A stretch of DNA of 64,000 nucleotides, from assembly GCF_023554995.1 (NCBI RefSeq), contig NZ_JAMJPK010000009.1:43674-107673 (forward strand). Direction: 5' to 3'. Shown here piece after piece: positions 38,893 to 46,661 of this stretch. The number at the start of each line of letters is the position of its first letter. Position 1 is the first letter of the stretch. The stretch comes from Halomonas gemina. Lineage in GTDB: Bacteria; Pseudomonadota; Gammaproteobacteria; Pseudomonadales; Halomonadaceae. The notes beneath the pieces were generated by a model. It made no database searches. It was not told the origin of the DNA and worked only from the letters and a program-made list of their open reading frames with translations. The translations under genes and the position numbers were made by a program.

Positions 38893-39441
38893 ATGGCCGA
38901 ATCGGAACCGAGAGCCGGGAAGGGCGCCGAGCCAGAACGGGAGAGGGCGCCCATGCACCAGCCGCTGCGCTGGCTATGGCTGGCGCTGGCGGTGATCGTG
39001 CTGGATCTCGGCACCAAGTACCTGGCCAGCGGGCTGCTCGACTACGCTCGGCCGGTGGAAGTGCTGCCGTTCTTCGACCTGACGCTGCTTCACAACACCG
39101 GCGCGGCCTTCAGCTTCCTGGCCGGCCATCCCGGCTGGCAGCGCTGGTTCTTCGCTACCATCGCGGTGGGAGCGAGCATCGGCCTGACGGTGTGGATGCG
39201 CCGCCTCAAGCGCGACGAGACGCTGCTGGCGGTGTCGCTGGCGCTGATCATCGGCGGGGCGCTCGGCAACCTCTACGACCGGCTGGTGCACGGCTACGTG
39301 GTGGACTTCCTCTCCTTCCATGCGGCCGGCTGGTACTACCCGGCCTTCAACGTGGCGGATATCGGCATCACCCTGGGGGCCATCGGCCTGATCTGGGAGT
39401 CGCTCTTCGCCGAGCGGCGACGGGCCCGCCGGCATGGCTGA
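38893..39441 (+). CDS. lspA: Lipoprotein signal peptidase (signal peptidase II)
   Basis: Cleaves lipoprotein signal peptides at the inner membrane. Four hydrophobic helices; catalytic aspartates lie in GNLYDRLVHGYVVDF and FNVADIGI. The start is uncertain: ATG 38893 (AAGGTGG ahead, 182 aa), ATG 38875 overlapping ileS, or ATG 38953 (GAGAGGG ahead, 162 aa, nearest the family length of ~165). The stretch 38893-38952 uses the rare Arg codons AGA and AGG, which favours 38953. Confidence 0.93.
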   Translation: MAESEPRAGKGAEPERERAPMHQPLRWLWLALAVIVLDLGTKYLASGLLDYARPVEVLPFFDLTLLHNTGAAFSFLAGHPGWQRWFFATIAVGASIGLTVWMRRLKRDETLLAVSLALIIGGALGNLYDRLVHGYVVDFLSFHAAGWYYPAFNVADIGITLGAIGLIWESLFAERRRARRHG

Positions 39442-39515
39442 GGAACCCGCTCGCTCCCCGGCCGTCCAAGCCGCACACCCTTCGTGACCTTCACGCACGC
39501 TTCGAGAGACACGCC

Positions 39516-39977
39516 ATGAGCAACCAGGAATCCCAGGGCCTTCGCATCGACGAGGGCATGGAAGTGACCCTACACTTCACCCTCAGCCTGGAAGACGGCA
39601 CCGTGGTCGATTCCACCCGGGACAAGGCGCCCGCCACCTTCCAGGTGGGCGACGGCAACCTGCCGCCGGGCTTCGAGCATCCCCTCAAGGGGTTGGCGAG
39701 CGGCGACACCGGCAGCTTCGAGATTACTCCCGAGCACGCCTTCGGCCAGCACAACCCCCAGAACATCCAGATGCTCAAGCGCGACGACTTCGAGAGCGAC
39801 GAACCGGAGGTGGGCATGGTGATGTCCTTCGCCGATGCCGCCGGCGGCGAGCTGCCCGGGGTGATCAGGCACATCGAGGGCGAGCAGGTGGAAGTGGACT
39901 TCAACCACCCGCTGGCGGGGCGTACCCTGACCTTCGAGGTGGAAGTGTTGGACGTGAAGCCCGCCACCACCCATTGA
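39516..39977 (+). CDS. fkpB: FKBP-type peptidyl-prolyl isomerase, SlpA type
   Basis: A 153-aa cytoplasmic prolyl isomerase and chaperone. VTLHFTLSLEDGTVVDSTRD and the IF (insert-in-flap) segment EHAFGQHNPQNIQMLKRDDF identify the SlpA/FkpB branch of FKBPs. GAGAG precedes the ATG. It sits between lspA and ispH as in Pseudomonas and E. coli. Confidence 0.94.
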   Translation: MSNQESQGLRIDEGMEVTLHFTLSLEDGTVVDSTRDKAPATFQVGDGNLPPGFEHPLKGLASGDTGSFEITPEHAFGQHNPQNIQMLKRDDFESDEPEVGMVMSFADAAGGELPGVIRHIEGEQVEVDFNHPLAGRTLTFEVEVLDVKPATTH

Positions 39978-40026
39978 GACACATGCCTTGGGGGGCACGC
40001 CCTGAGACATCCGAGAGCTCGGCGTA

Positions 40027-40116
40027 GCCCTTGGGGTCTGACCCCCAGGTCGTTGATGTCTCAGTACCATCAAATGGTTGGTGTACTATGCAGCAGCGGG
40101 GTCAGACCCCAAGGGC
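40027..40116. repeat. GGGGTC-type REP pair between fkpB and ispH
   Basis: A perfect 19-base inverted repeat: CCCTTGGGGTCTGACCCC with flanking G (40027-40045) and its inverse (40098-40116). Each arm is itself a near-palindrome (GGGGTCTGACCCC). Such units are found in many proteobacteria next to or mobilised by REP-associated Y1 transposases; none is in this window. Confidence 0.8.
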
Positions 40117-40220
40117 GCGGCACTGCACCTGATAATGGCGTTATGGCAGGGGCTGACATCACAGGCACCGCTAGCGTTTTCAATGAGATATCGATGCAAG
40201 AGCATCAAGGCAAGGCCCCC

Positions 40221-41189
40221 ATGCAACCCAACACCATGCAAATCAAGCTGGCCAACCCCCGCGGCTTCTGCGCCGGCGTCGACCGCGCCATCGAGATCGT
40301 CAACGGCGCCCTGGACGCCTTCGGCCCGCCGATCTATGTGCGCCATGAGGTGGTCCACAACCGCTTCGTGGTCGACAGCCTGCGCGAGCGGGGGGCGGTG
40401 TTTGTCGAGGAACTGCACGAGGTGCCCGACGACGTCATCGTGATCTTCTCGGCCCATGGGGTCTCCCGTGCCGTGCAGGAGGAGGCCGATCGACGGGGCC
40501 TCAAGGTGTTCGACGCCACCTGCCCGCTGGTCACCAAGGTGCACCTGGAGGTGCTGCGCTACGCCCGCCGTGGCCAGGAGTGCATCCTGATCGGCCACGA
40601 GGGCCACCCCGAGGTGGAAGGCACCATGGGGCGCTACGACACCGCCCATGGCGGGCAGATCTACCTGGTCGAGGATGAGGCGGACGTGGCCAGGCTCGAG
40701 GTGAAGGACCCGAGCCAGCTGGCCTTCGTCACCCAGACCACCCTCTCCATGGATGACACCGCCCGGGTGATCGACGCCCTGCGCGCCAAGTTCCCCGAGA
40801 TCCAGGGGCCGCGCAAGGACGACATCTGCTACGCCACCCAGAACCGCCAAGACGCCGTGCGCGAACTGGCGGATGGCTGTGACCTGGTGCTGGTGGTGGG
40901 CAGCCCCAACAGCTCCAACTCCAACCGCCTGCGCGAGCTCTCCGAGCGGGTGGGCACTCCGGCCTATCTGGTCGACAGCGCCGAGCAGGTCGACCCGGCG
41001 TGGCTGGAAGGCGCCGGCGTCATCGGCGTGACCGCCGGCGCCAGCGCCCCCGAGGTGCTGGTAAAGGGCGTGATCGAGCGACTGCAGGCGCTGGGGGCCA
41101 CCGCCCCCGAGGAGCTCGCCGGCCGCGAGGAGACCATCACCTTCTCCATGCCCCGCGAGCTACGCGAGCGCGTCATCGCCAGCGAGTAA
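40221..41189 (+). CDS. ispH: 4-hydroxy-3-methylbut-2-enyl diphosphate reductase
   Basis: Last step of the MEP isoprenoid pathway; a 4Fe-4S enzyme. It is 322 aa with three cluster cysteines in [20 protein letters not shown] and [10 protein letters not shown]. The ATG at 40221 is preferred ([17 protein letters not shown]); upstream in-frame ATG at 40194 and the second ATG at 40236 are possible. Preceded by the REP pair and followed by a strong hairpin. Confidence 0.96.
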   Translation: MQPNTMQIKLANPRGFCAGVDRAIEIVNGALDAFGPPIYVRHEVVHNRFVVDSLRERGAVFVEELHEVPDDVIVIFSAHGVSRAVQEEADRRGLKVFDATCPLVTKVHLEVLRYARRGQECILIGHEGHPEVEGTMGRYDTAHGGQIYLVEDEADVARLEVKDPSQLAFVTQTTLSMDDTARVIDALRAKFPEIQGPRKDDICYATQNRQDAVRELADGCDLVLVVGSPNSSNSNRLRELSERVGTPAYLVDSAEQVDPAWLEGAGVIGVTAGASAPEVLVKGVIERLQALGATAPEELAGREETITFSMPRELRERVIASE

Positions 41190-41210
41190 CGAACCTCTCG
41201 CATAGCACGG

Positions 41211-41252
41211 AGCAGAGCGCCGCCGTCAGGGATCTGACGTCGGCGCTCTGCT
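41211..41252 (+). terminator. Terminator of ispH
   Basis: AGCAGAGCGCCG (41211-41222) and CGTCAG pair with CTGACG and CGGCGCTCTGCT (41241-41252) around a GGAT loop, with one mismatch; only a short T tail follows. Confidence 0.75.
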
Positions 41253-41271
41253 TTGTGGGGTAGGGGGTTTC

Positions 41272-41323
41272 GTGGGAGCGCACGGTCCGGCGTTCCGGCT
41301 TGCTGCGCGATCCATCGCGCAGC
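41272..41323 (+). repeat. REP-like element
   Basis: Begins GTGGGAGCGCACGG, the box shared with the other REP elements, and ends in the hairpin GCTGCGCGAT-CC-ATCGCGCAGC (41302-41323). It lies between ispH and the pilin operon. Confidence 0.6.
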
Positions 41324-41479
41324 GATGGCGGATCTCGCCCCACTGCCTGCGCTGCCAGTGCCAACTAAATTGTAAGCCATCGCTCATGCTTCTCAGGTTT
41401 TCGACCTAGGCCCCTATCGCAACGCCACATCTTGATACATACTGATACAAATGCCTTGACTCCCAGGGAGACGCACGGC

Positions 41480-41917
41480 GTGACCTTCACAGATCCCCGA
41501 CCCAGGCCCCAAGGGCCCTCAGGCATCACCCGGCGCAGCGCTGGCTTTACGCTGATCGAGCTGATGATTGCGGTAGCCATCATCGGTATTCTGGCGTCGA
41601 TTGCGATTCCGAGTTATCAGGGGTATGTGGAACGCAGCAGGCTTTCTGATGGGCAAGCAGGGCTGATGCAGGCGGCTGGGGAAATGGAACGATGCTATAC
41701 GGAAGAATATTCCTATAAAAGTTCTTGCCTGAAAACGAAATCTTCACCCGAAGGCGTTTATCCAAAGATAGAACTTCCAGCGTCAGGTGCCACTTACACG
41801 TTGAAAGCATCTGGTGGTACTAGGGTACCTGAAAACTGTGAAGTGCTGTGGGTAAAAAGCAGCGGTGCTAAGGGATCAGGTGAGAGTCTTTCGTCTGATC
41901 CTGGGAATTGTTGGTAA
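41480..41917 (+). CDS. pilE: Type IV pilin/pseudopilin PilE-like
   Basis: A 145-aa minor pilin. The prepilin site is RRSAG^[10 protein letters not shown] with Glu at +5, followed by the hydrophobic helix and [14 protein letters not shown]. The C-terminal half has four cysteines able to close a D-region-like loop. GTG at 41480 with AGGGAG ten bases ahead gives a 22-residue leader; an in-frame TTG at 41432 is less likely. It opens the AT-rich pilin operon. Confidence 0.88.
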   Translation: MTFTDPRPRPQGPSGITRRSAGFTLIELMIAVAIIGILASIAIPSYQGYVERSRLSDGQAGLMQAAGEMERCYTEEYSYKSSCLKTKSSPEGVYPKIELPASGATYTLKASGGTRVPENCEVLWVKSSGAKGSGESLSSDPGNCW

Positions 41918-41919
41918 CT

Positions 41920-42399
41920 ATGAAGAGTGAAGGTTTTACCTTGATTGAGCTTTTGGTCACACTGGCCGTGATGGTAATTCTTGTCACGATTGCAGTTCCG
42001 GGTTTTCAGAGTTTACTGGCCAATGGACGGCATGCTGCTGATTATAACTCTATTCTCTCGGGGTTGACGCTGGCACGTAGCGAAGCTGTTAAATCTCGTG
42101 AAAAAGTGAGCTTTATTTTGGAGCAAGAGGATGGCTCCCCGCCCTGGAAATATACCGTGGCGGATGATGGTGGCGCTGAAATTCGCATCGCCGATTCCGT
42201 GCATGAAACTATAAATATTTTTTATGATGGTACTGCGGTAGTAAAAAAAACCATCACCTTCAATTCGCTGGGTAGAACTTCCACTGATGACGATTGTGGT
42301 AGCGGCTGCAAGGTTAAAATTGAAGGGGGGAGTGATAACTGCAGTGTTATCAGCGTAAGCGCATATGGACGAATGGGTAAAGAAGAATGCGGGTTATAA
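41920..42399 (+). CDS. GspH/FimT-family pseudopilin (FimU-like)
   Basis: A 159-aa minor pilin with a short leader MKSEG^FTLIELLVTLAVMV; Glu at +5 is kept. SLLANGRHAADYNSILSGLT and RSEAVKSRE are typical of the GspH/FimT/FimU family. The ATG at 41920 is two bases past the PilE-like stop. Its stop overlaps the pilV start by 13 bases. By order it corresponds to FimU of Pseudomonas. Confidence 0.88.
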   Translation: MKSEGFTLIELLVTLAVMVILVTIAVPGFQSLLANGRHAADYNSILSGLTLARSEAVKSREKVSFILEQEDGSPPWKYTVADDGGAEIRIADSVHETINIFYDGTAVVKKTITFNSLGRTSTDDDCGSGCKVKIEGGSDNCSVISVSAYGRMGKEECGL

Positions 42400-42839
42400 G
42401 GGAAACATCAAGTCGTCGTGTCGCTTTTCAACAAGGCTTCACATTGATTGAAGCGCTTGTGGCGCTGCTTGTTCTTTCCATCGGCCTGCTGGGCGTGGCG
42501 GCCATGCAACTCGAGGCGTTGCAGGGCGCGCACGCTGCCTATCAACGCTCCATCGCCAGTTTAGCGGCGCAGGACGCACAGGAAAGGCTTTGGGCACGAA
42601 TGGCGGAGGTAGGAGGTATGACTTGTCCGGCCTGGTCTGATGCCAAAGATTTGGGAGATGAAAGTTGGTACGACACTTGGGAAGGGTATCTGCCAGGGCT
42701 TGTTCAAGCAGCTGTAACACCGGCAGGCGCTCCCAATGCAGACTGTGAATTTGATATATCAGTCAAGTGGTCGGACAGCAGGTTCAGTGAAGAGAGTGAT
42801 CCTGATTTTCAGTACACGGTTCGGTTGCCGGGGAGCTAG
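42387..42839 (+). CDS. pilV: Type IV pilus minor pilin PilV
   Basis: A 150-aa protein with prepilin site FQQG^FTLIEALVALLVLSIG and the family run GLLGVAAMQLEALQGAHAAY. It is expected in the minor pilin priming complex with FimU, PilW and PilX. It overlaps the upstream gene by 13 bases and ends two bases before pilW. Confidence 0.88.
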   Translation: MRVIRETSSRRVAFQQGFTLIEALVALLVLSIGLLGVAAMQLEALQGAHAAYQRSIASLAAQDAQERLWARMAEVGGMTCPAWSDAKDLGDESWYDTWEGYLPGLVQAAVTPAGAPNADCEFDISVKWSDSRFSEESDPDFQYTVRLPGS

Positions 42840-42841
42840 CC

Positions 42842-43381
42842 ATGAAGCGAAATAGTGGCTTTTCTCTTGTCGAGCTTATGGTGGCGTTGGTGATTGGCCT
42901 GATCATCATTCTTGGTGCCGGTCAGCTTTTCCTCACGGTTTTTCAGACCAATCGCCAGGTAGAGACCCTCAGTGAAAAGCAGGCGGCGGTGAATTTTGCT
43001 GTTGAGACTCTGCTTCGAGATATCCGGCGAGCGGATTGGTCAAAAACTTCACCCGCACCCGGTGAAGGCAGTTCCTCTGTGTTTGAGGTGACTGTCCCTA
43101 ACCGCGATGAGTGTTCAGGTGGTGATAATGTGGAAAAGGTGTATAGTTTGGCCAGCCGAACTGTGGATAACACGTCCAAATATTATCTCCAAGTTAGCTG
43201 CGGCGGTGGTGTAGATCAAGAAATCGTAGGTGGTATTGCTGAAAATGGTTTTAATGTGACGCCTGTAGGTGACTATGGTGTCCTGGTTACGTTAATGCTT
43301 GTACCAACGGATGCGGCCAATGGTGGACAAGACTCCTTGGTGTTCCACGCAGTCAACCGCACTGCCGCGGTAACCCCCTGA
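42842..43381 (+). CDS. pilW: Type IV pilus minor pilin PilW, short form
   Basis: A 179-aa protein with prepilin site NSG^FSLVELMVALVIGL. PilW proteins are usually 250 aa or more; here the C-terminal part is shortened, with no frameshift seen. Part of the same priming complex. The DNA from here on is clearly poorer in G+C than the flanks. Confidence 0.83.
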   Translation: MKRNSGFSLVELMVALVIGLIIILGAGQLFLTVFQTNRQVETLSEKQAAVNFAVETLLRDIRRADWSKTSPAPGEGSSSVFEVTVPNRDECSGGDNVEKVYSLASRTVDNTSKYYLQVSCGGGVDQEIVGGIAENGFNVTPVGDYGVLVTLMLVPTDAANGGQDSLVFHAVNRTAAVTP

Positions 43382-43427
43382 TTGATATTGTGTCTACGAA
43401 GCCGACATGGCTTCCCGGAGCGTTATA

Positions 43428-44594
43428 ATGAAGCATCAAAAAGGCGCAGCACTGATAGTCGTCCTTTCTTTGCTGACCATTTCACTGATGGTCGGCCTGT
43501 CTAGCATGCAGTCCTCGCAGATTGATGAGCGGTTGGCGGGGAATTATAAAGCACAGTCCGTAGCACAAATGGGGGCAGAGGATGCTGCATCTGCAGGCTT
43601 TGAGGCTGCAAAAGAGGCTGGTAAATTTGCAGGTACATCGCTTGATGATTTGGGGGGCATAACTTGGGGTGAGTTTAATAATAATGGAAATTTTGACGAT
43701 GAAGAGGCTAAGGAGGGTGGCTGTGATAAAGTAAATTGTTATTACCGGCATGTAAATCTTGACGATAAATATTATATTGTCGCAATGGGAGGAATTGATG
43801 AAGGCGCTGTCTCGGTAAGTGAGCCCGTTGTTATAGAGCTGGATTATGATGGAGGCTTGATTCCCACCCCCGAAGCTGCTTTGACTTGTACTGGGTTCTC
43901 ATGTGGTTTTTTCGCAAAAAATCCCCCTACGGTTATATCAGGAAAAGATTATAGCGAGGACGTTGATACGAAGGGAAGCATCAGTGATGGTGACATAAAT
44001 CCTGATGGTTTTAGCGGTAGTGAATGTAATGCCGATTCAGGTTGCTATGAGAGAGCTGCTTATATTGTTCCGGATGGTTCAGTAGATACTGGGAAGGCGG
44101 ATGTTCAAGGTGAGACGGTTACAGATAGGAGCGGCTATGAAGATGTGGGGTTTAATCCAGACGGAATTCAATGGGACAGTGAGGGTGGTCCAGAATCTAA
44201 GTTGAAGGGTGATATCGAAAACTTGATCACTCTAGGTGCAAATGGTGATGAGCGTATAACGTACTGGGACGAAAGCTCTAGCGGAGAGTTTTCTATGCCC
44301 AGTTCAGGAATCGTTGTAATTAATGGTGTTAATATTTCCATGGATGTGCCGGGAAACTTTAAGTTTACAGGCCTTATTGTGGTAAAAGATGCTGCCTTTA
44401 ATATTAGGCCGGCTCAAGGTGCTGGTACCGTTGCTGTTGTTGGTGCAATAATTGCTGAAAACGCTAATGTCGATATGCAAAACGGTAACCCCGCGTTGCT
44501 TTTTAGCTCGGAAGCATTAGCGAGTGTTGGTGCAATTGCATCCCCTTCAGGTTCAGGCGCTGGAGGAGACTTCAGTATTTCAGAATGGAAGTGA
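43428..44594 (+). CDS. pilX: PilX-like minor pilin with a long C-terminal domain
   Basis: A 388-aa protein, about twice the usual PilX length. The N-terminal site is KHQKG^AALIVVLSLLTISL, without Glu at +5 as in PilX/GspK-type proteins, and ERLAGNYKAQSVAQMGAEDA is family-like. After ~145 residues comes an Asp/Gly/Asn-rich region and then a repeating beta pattern (IVVINGVNISMDV, GLIVVKDAAFNI, VAVVGAIIAENANV) that suggests a beta-helix. Acidic overall, as for a surface protein of a halophile. No PilY1 follows; the extension may replace a tip function, which is inference. Confidence 0.8.
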   Translation: MKHQKGAALIVVLSLLTISLMVGLSSMQSSQIDERLAGNYKAQSVAQMGAEDAASAGFEAAKEAGKFAGTSLDDLGGITWGEFNNNGNFDDEEAKEGGCDKVNCYYRHVNLDDKYYIVAMGGIDEGAVSVSEPVVIELDYDGGLIPTPEAALTCTGFSCGFFAKNPPTVISGKDYSEDVDTKGSISDGDINPDGFSGSECNADSGCYERAAYIVPDGSVDTGKADVQGETVTDRSGYEDVGFNPDGIQWDSEGGPESKLKGDIENLITLGANGDERITYWDESSSGEFSMPSSGIVVINGVNISMDVPGNFKFTGLIVVKDAAFNIRPAQGAGTVAVVGAIIAENANVDMQNGNPALLFSSEALASVGAIASPSGSGAGGDFSISEWK

Positions 44595-44694
44595 TATAGT
44601 CTATAAATATCAATGTTCTTGCTTCTGGACCTCTCAGGGAGCTCCGTATTATGTTCTTCATTGTTTTTTTTGATTAAATTTGGCGTAATTAACA

Positions 44695-45279
44695 TCACTC
44701 TTCCGGCGCTTCGTTAACCGGCCCCCATGTCCCATCTTCCCGCCACCCCTTGCCAGCCCGCTTGCGCCGTTCCTGCACGTCCTTGATGGCCGCCTGAGTG
44801 TCTTGCAGCGGGTCTTCCAGGGCATTGGCGGGGCGGAAGACGACCTCGCCCGGCGGGGCGCCATCGCGGCTGATGTTCTTGCGGATGGTCGAGACATCTT
44901 CCGTGCTGATCAGTGCCGGGGAGTTCGACATCGGGTTCTTCTGGGTGACCAGGCGGCCCTCGTAGTTCCAGCAGCGCTGCGGCACCTGGGAAACGGCCCA
45001 GCTGCGGCCTTCCCACTCCGCGACTCTGCCGTCATCCACCAGCCTGAGACGATCCAGCGGCACTACCGCGGCGATGCGGCGGGTGTTGAGCACGATGCCC
45101 GTGTTGCCCATGCGCACCCCGCCTTGATAGCGCCCGGTGCGAAGCGCTTCCCTTACGTGCTTGGGCTTCTCGGTCGACTCCAGCACCCCCTGGCCACACA
45201 GGTGCAGGGTCTGATCGTCGTCGATCTGCTTGATGACCCAGGCCTTGATCGGTGCCTTCTTGAAGGGATTACGCATCAT
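44695..45279 (-). CDS. Hypothetical protein, family not recognised
   Basis: A 194-aa soluble protein starting MMRNPFKKAPIKAWVIKQ. The middle holds LNTRRIAAVVPLDRLRLVDD and WEGRSWAVSQVPQRCWN; the end is rich in charged residues (QERRKRAGKGW). No signal peptide, helix bundle or known motif was seen. G+C returns to the chromosomal average here, unlike the pilin genes it faces. A longer reading to 45618 has no support. Confidence 0.6.
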   Translation of the reverse strand: MMRNPFKKAPIKAWVIKQIDDDQTLHLCGQGVLESTEKPKHVREALRTGRYQGGVRMGNTGIVLNTRRIAAVVPLDRLRLVDDGRVAEWEGRSWAVSQVPQRCWNYEGRLVTQKNPMSNSPALISTEDVSTIRKNISRDGAPPGEVVFRPANALEDPLQDTQAAIKDVQERRKRAGKGWREDGTWGPVNEAPEE

Positions 45280-45508
45280 GTGGGGCGGGCGGGTTCCGTG
45301 TCGGGGATAGAGCACGCTTCTAGCGTGGTGAAGCGACGCCAAGGGGCGGCGGTGTCGTTGCGATGGGCCGAAACGTAACGATCCGGGTTGTGGCGCTACG
45401 GCCCAGACGGCAATGATAGGCCATGGCGCTCTCCATGTCATGGCCGGGCAGGGGCCAGCCCCACGGCTGGCGATCCGTGCTGGGGGTGTCTCAGAGGGGG
45501 CGAGTCGC

Positions 45509-46054
45509 TCAGCACTCAGGCCGGGCGGGGTCGACGCGTACCCGGCCGACATTGTTGATGATGACCTGTGCGCCGCTCTCATGTCGGCCGCAGAGGCGGA
45601 AGGTGCCGTTATGGCCACTCGAGCGGCCCAGCGCCTTGTAGCGCACCGGGCGGTCGTCGTTGCGGTAGGTCAGCGACGGCAGGCGGCTCTCGCCGAAGGT
45701 GCGCAGCAGCGCGTCGCCGGTTTCGCCGCGGCCCTCGAAGATGGCCAGCGTGGCCCGCCAGGCATCGCCTTCGGCATTGTTGCTGATCTGGCATTGGGTC
45801 ATGTCGAGGGTGGGGCAAAGGGTGACGGTGGCGCGCCGGGTGATGGCCGCGCTGCGGGTCTTGGCCAGCGCCGACTTGAGCCGCATCACCTCGGCCGCGA
45901 CCTCGTTACGGGCGGTGAAGCGCTGGTAGCCCGGTATCGCCCAGGTGACCAGGAGGGCGAAGACGGCGAGGGCGACGATCAGCTCGATCAGCGTTAGGCC
46001 CTGCTGACGAGAATGCTGGCGAGAAGAAAGCGGGGAACTGACAGTAGGGCGCAT
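45509..46054 (-). CDS. fimT: GspH/FimT-family pseudopilin FimT
   Basis: A 181-aa protein with prepilin site RQQG^LTLIELIVALAVFALL; Glu at +5 is present and the first mature residue is Leu instead of Phe. The tail keeps the family pattern GRVRVDPARPEC with a terminal cysteine. In relatives FimT proteins aid natural transformation by binding DNA, or pilus assembly. It stands alone, opposite to the pilin operon. A 20-bp palindrome lies 68 bases upstream. Confidence 0.88.
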   Translation of the reverse strand: MRPTVSSPLSSRQHSRQQGLTLIELIVALAVFALLVTWAIPGYQRFTARNEVAAEVMRLKSALAKTRSAAITRRATVTLCPTLDMTQCQISNNAEGDAWRATLAIFEGRGETGDALLRTFGESRLPSLTYRNDDRPVRYKALGRSSGHNGTFRLCGRHESGAQVIINNVGRVRVDPARPEC

Positions 46055-46121
46055 GGTGCCCTCCCGGCGGTGGCCTGTTCGATGGGTCCTTCCTTCAGGC
46101 TAGCCGGGCGGCAATGCCACG

Positions 46122-46141
46122 CTGTAGGCGATCGCCTACAG
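46122..46141. promoter_or_regulatory. Perfect 20-bp palindrome upstream of fimT
   Basis: CTGTAGGCGATCGCCTACAG, self-complementary over all 20 bases, between fimT and the PP0621-family gene. It could be an operator or the terminator of neither; no T run follows. Confidence 0.5.
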
Positions 46142-46245
46142 GGGCTGTGCGCCATCCATGCGGGAGGTCGGCGAGGTCGTCGTCGGTCGAGAGGCCAAGG
46201 TGATAGCAGCAGGGGGCGGGGATCACTCCCCGCCCTTGTGCTTCT

Positions 46246-46560
46246 TCAGTCGTCCTTTTCCTGCTTGTTCTCTCCCTGCTTATTCTCTTCTTGCTTCTCT
46301 TCCTTCTGCTCTTCTTTCCTTTCTGCCAGGTACTTGTCGCGGTGGTCACTGGAGCAGAACCAGTCGCCGCGCTCACGCAGGGCGTCCTCCTCGGGCAGGT
46401 GTACCTGGCACCAGCTGCAGCGCACCATGCGGTTGCCCTGGTCGTCCCCCTGCTGCGGGTCGTCGCGGTCCAGTTTCCATTCGCGGTACATGCGGTAAAG
46501 CTTCAGGCCGGCGAAGAACAGCACGGCGAAGATGATCAGGCGAATCAGCAACAGGTTCAT
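46246..46560 (-). CDS. PP0621 family zinc-ribbon membrane protein
   Basis: A 104-aa protein: an N-terminal hydrophobic helix (LLIRLIIFAVLFFAGLKLY), then the MVRCSWCQVHLPEEDAL segment and WFCSSDH, a C-x2-C...C-x3-H site fit for zinc. This is the signature of PP0621-family proteins. The tail is a run of Lys, Glu and Gln repeats of about 25 residues, unusual for the family. Function unknown; members are often near pilin or nucleotide genes. Confidence 0.82.
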   Translation of the reverse strand: MNLLLIRLIIFAVLFFAGLKLYRMYREWKLDRDDPQQGDDQGNRMVRCSWCQVHLPEEDALRERGDWFCSSDHRDKYLAERKEEQKEEKQEENKQGENKQEKDD

Positions 46561-46661
46561 TCCTTGTGGAACTCCCAGGTGGGGGTGGCCGGCTTTGCCA
46601 CTCGGCCGCCCTTGCGGGACAATGGCGGATATCCATCGATTCTCGAGAGATTTCCAAGCCC

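Noticed and set aside
41432..41479. TTG start for the PilE-like protein
   Set aside because: Weak codon and no ribosome-binding site; GTG 41480 with AGGGAG fits better.
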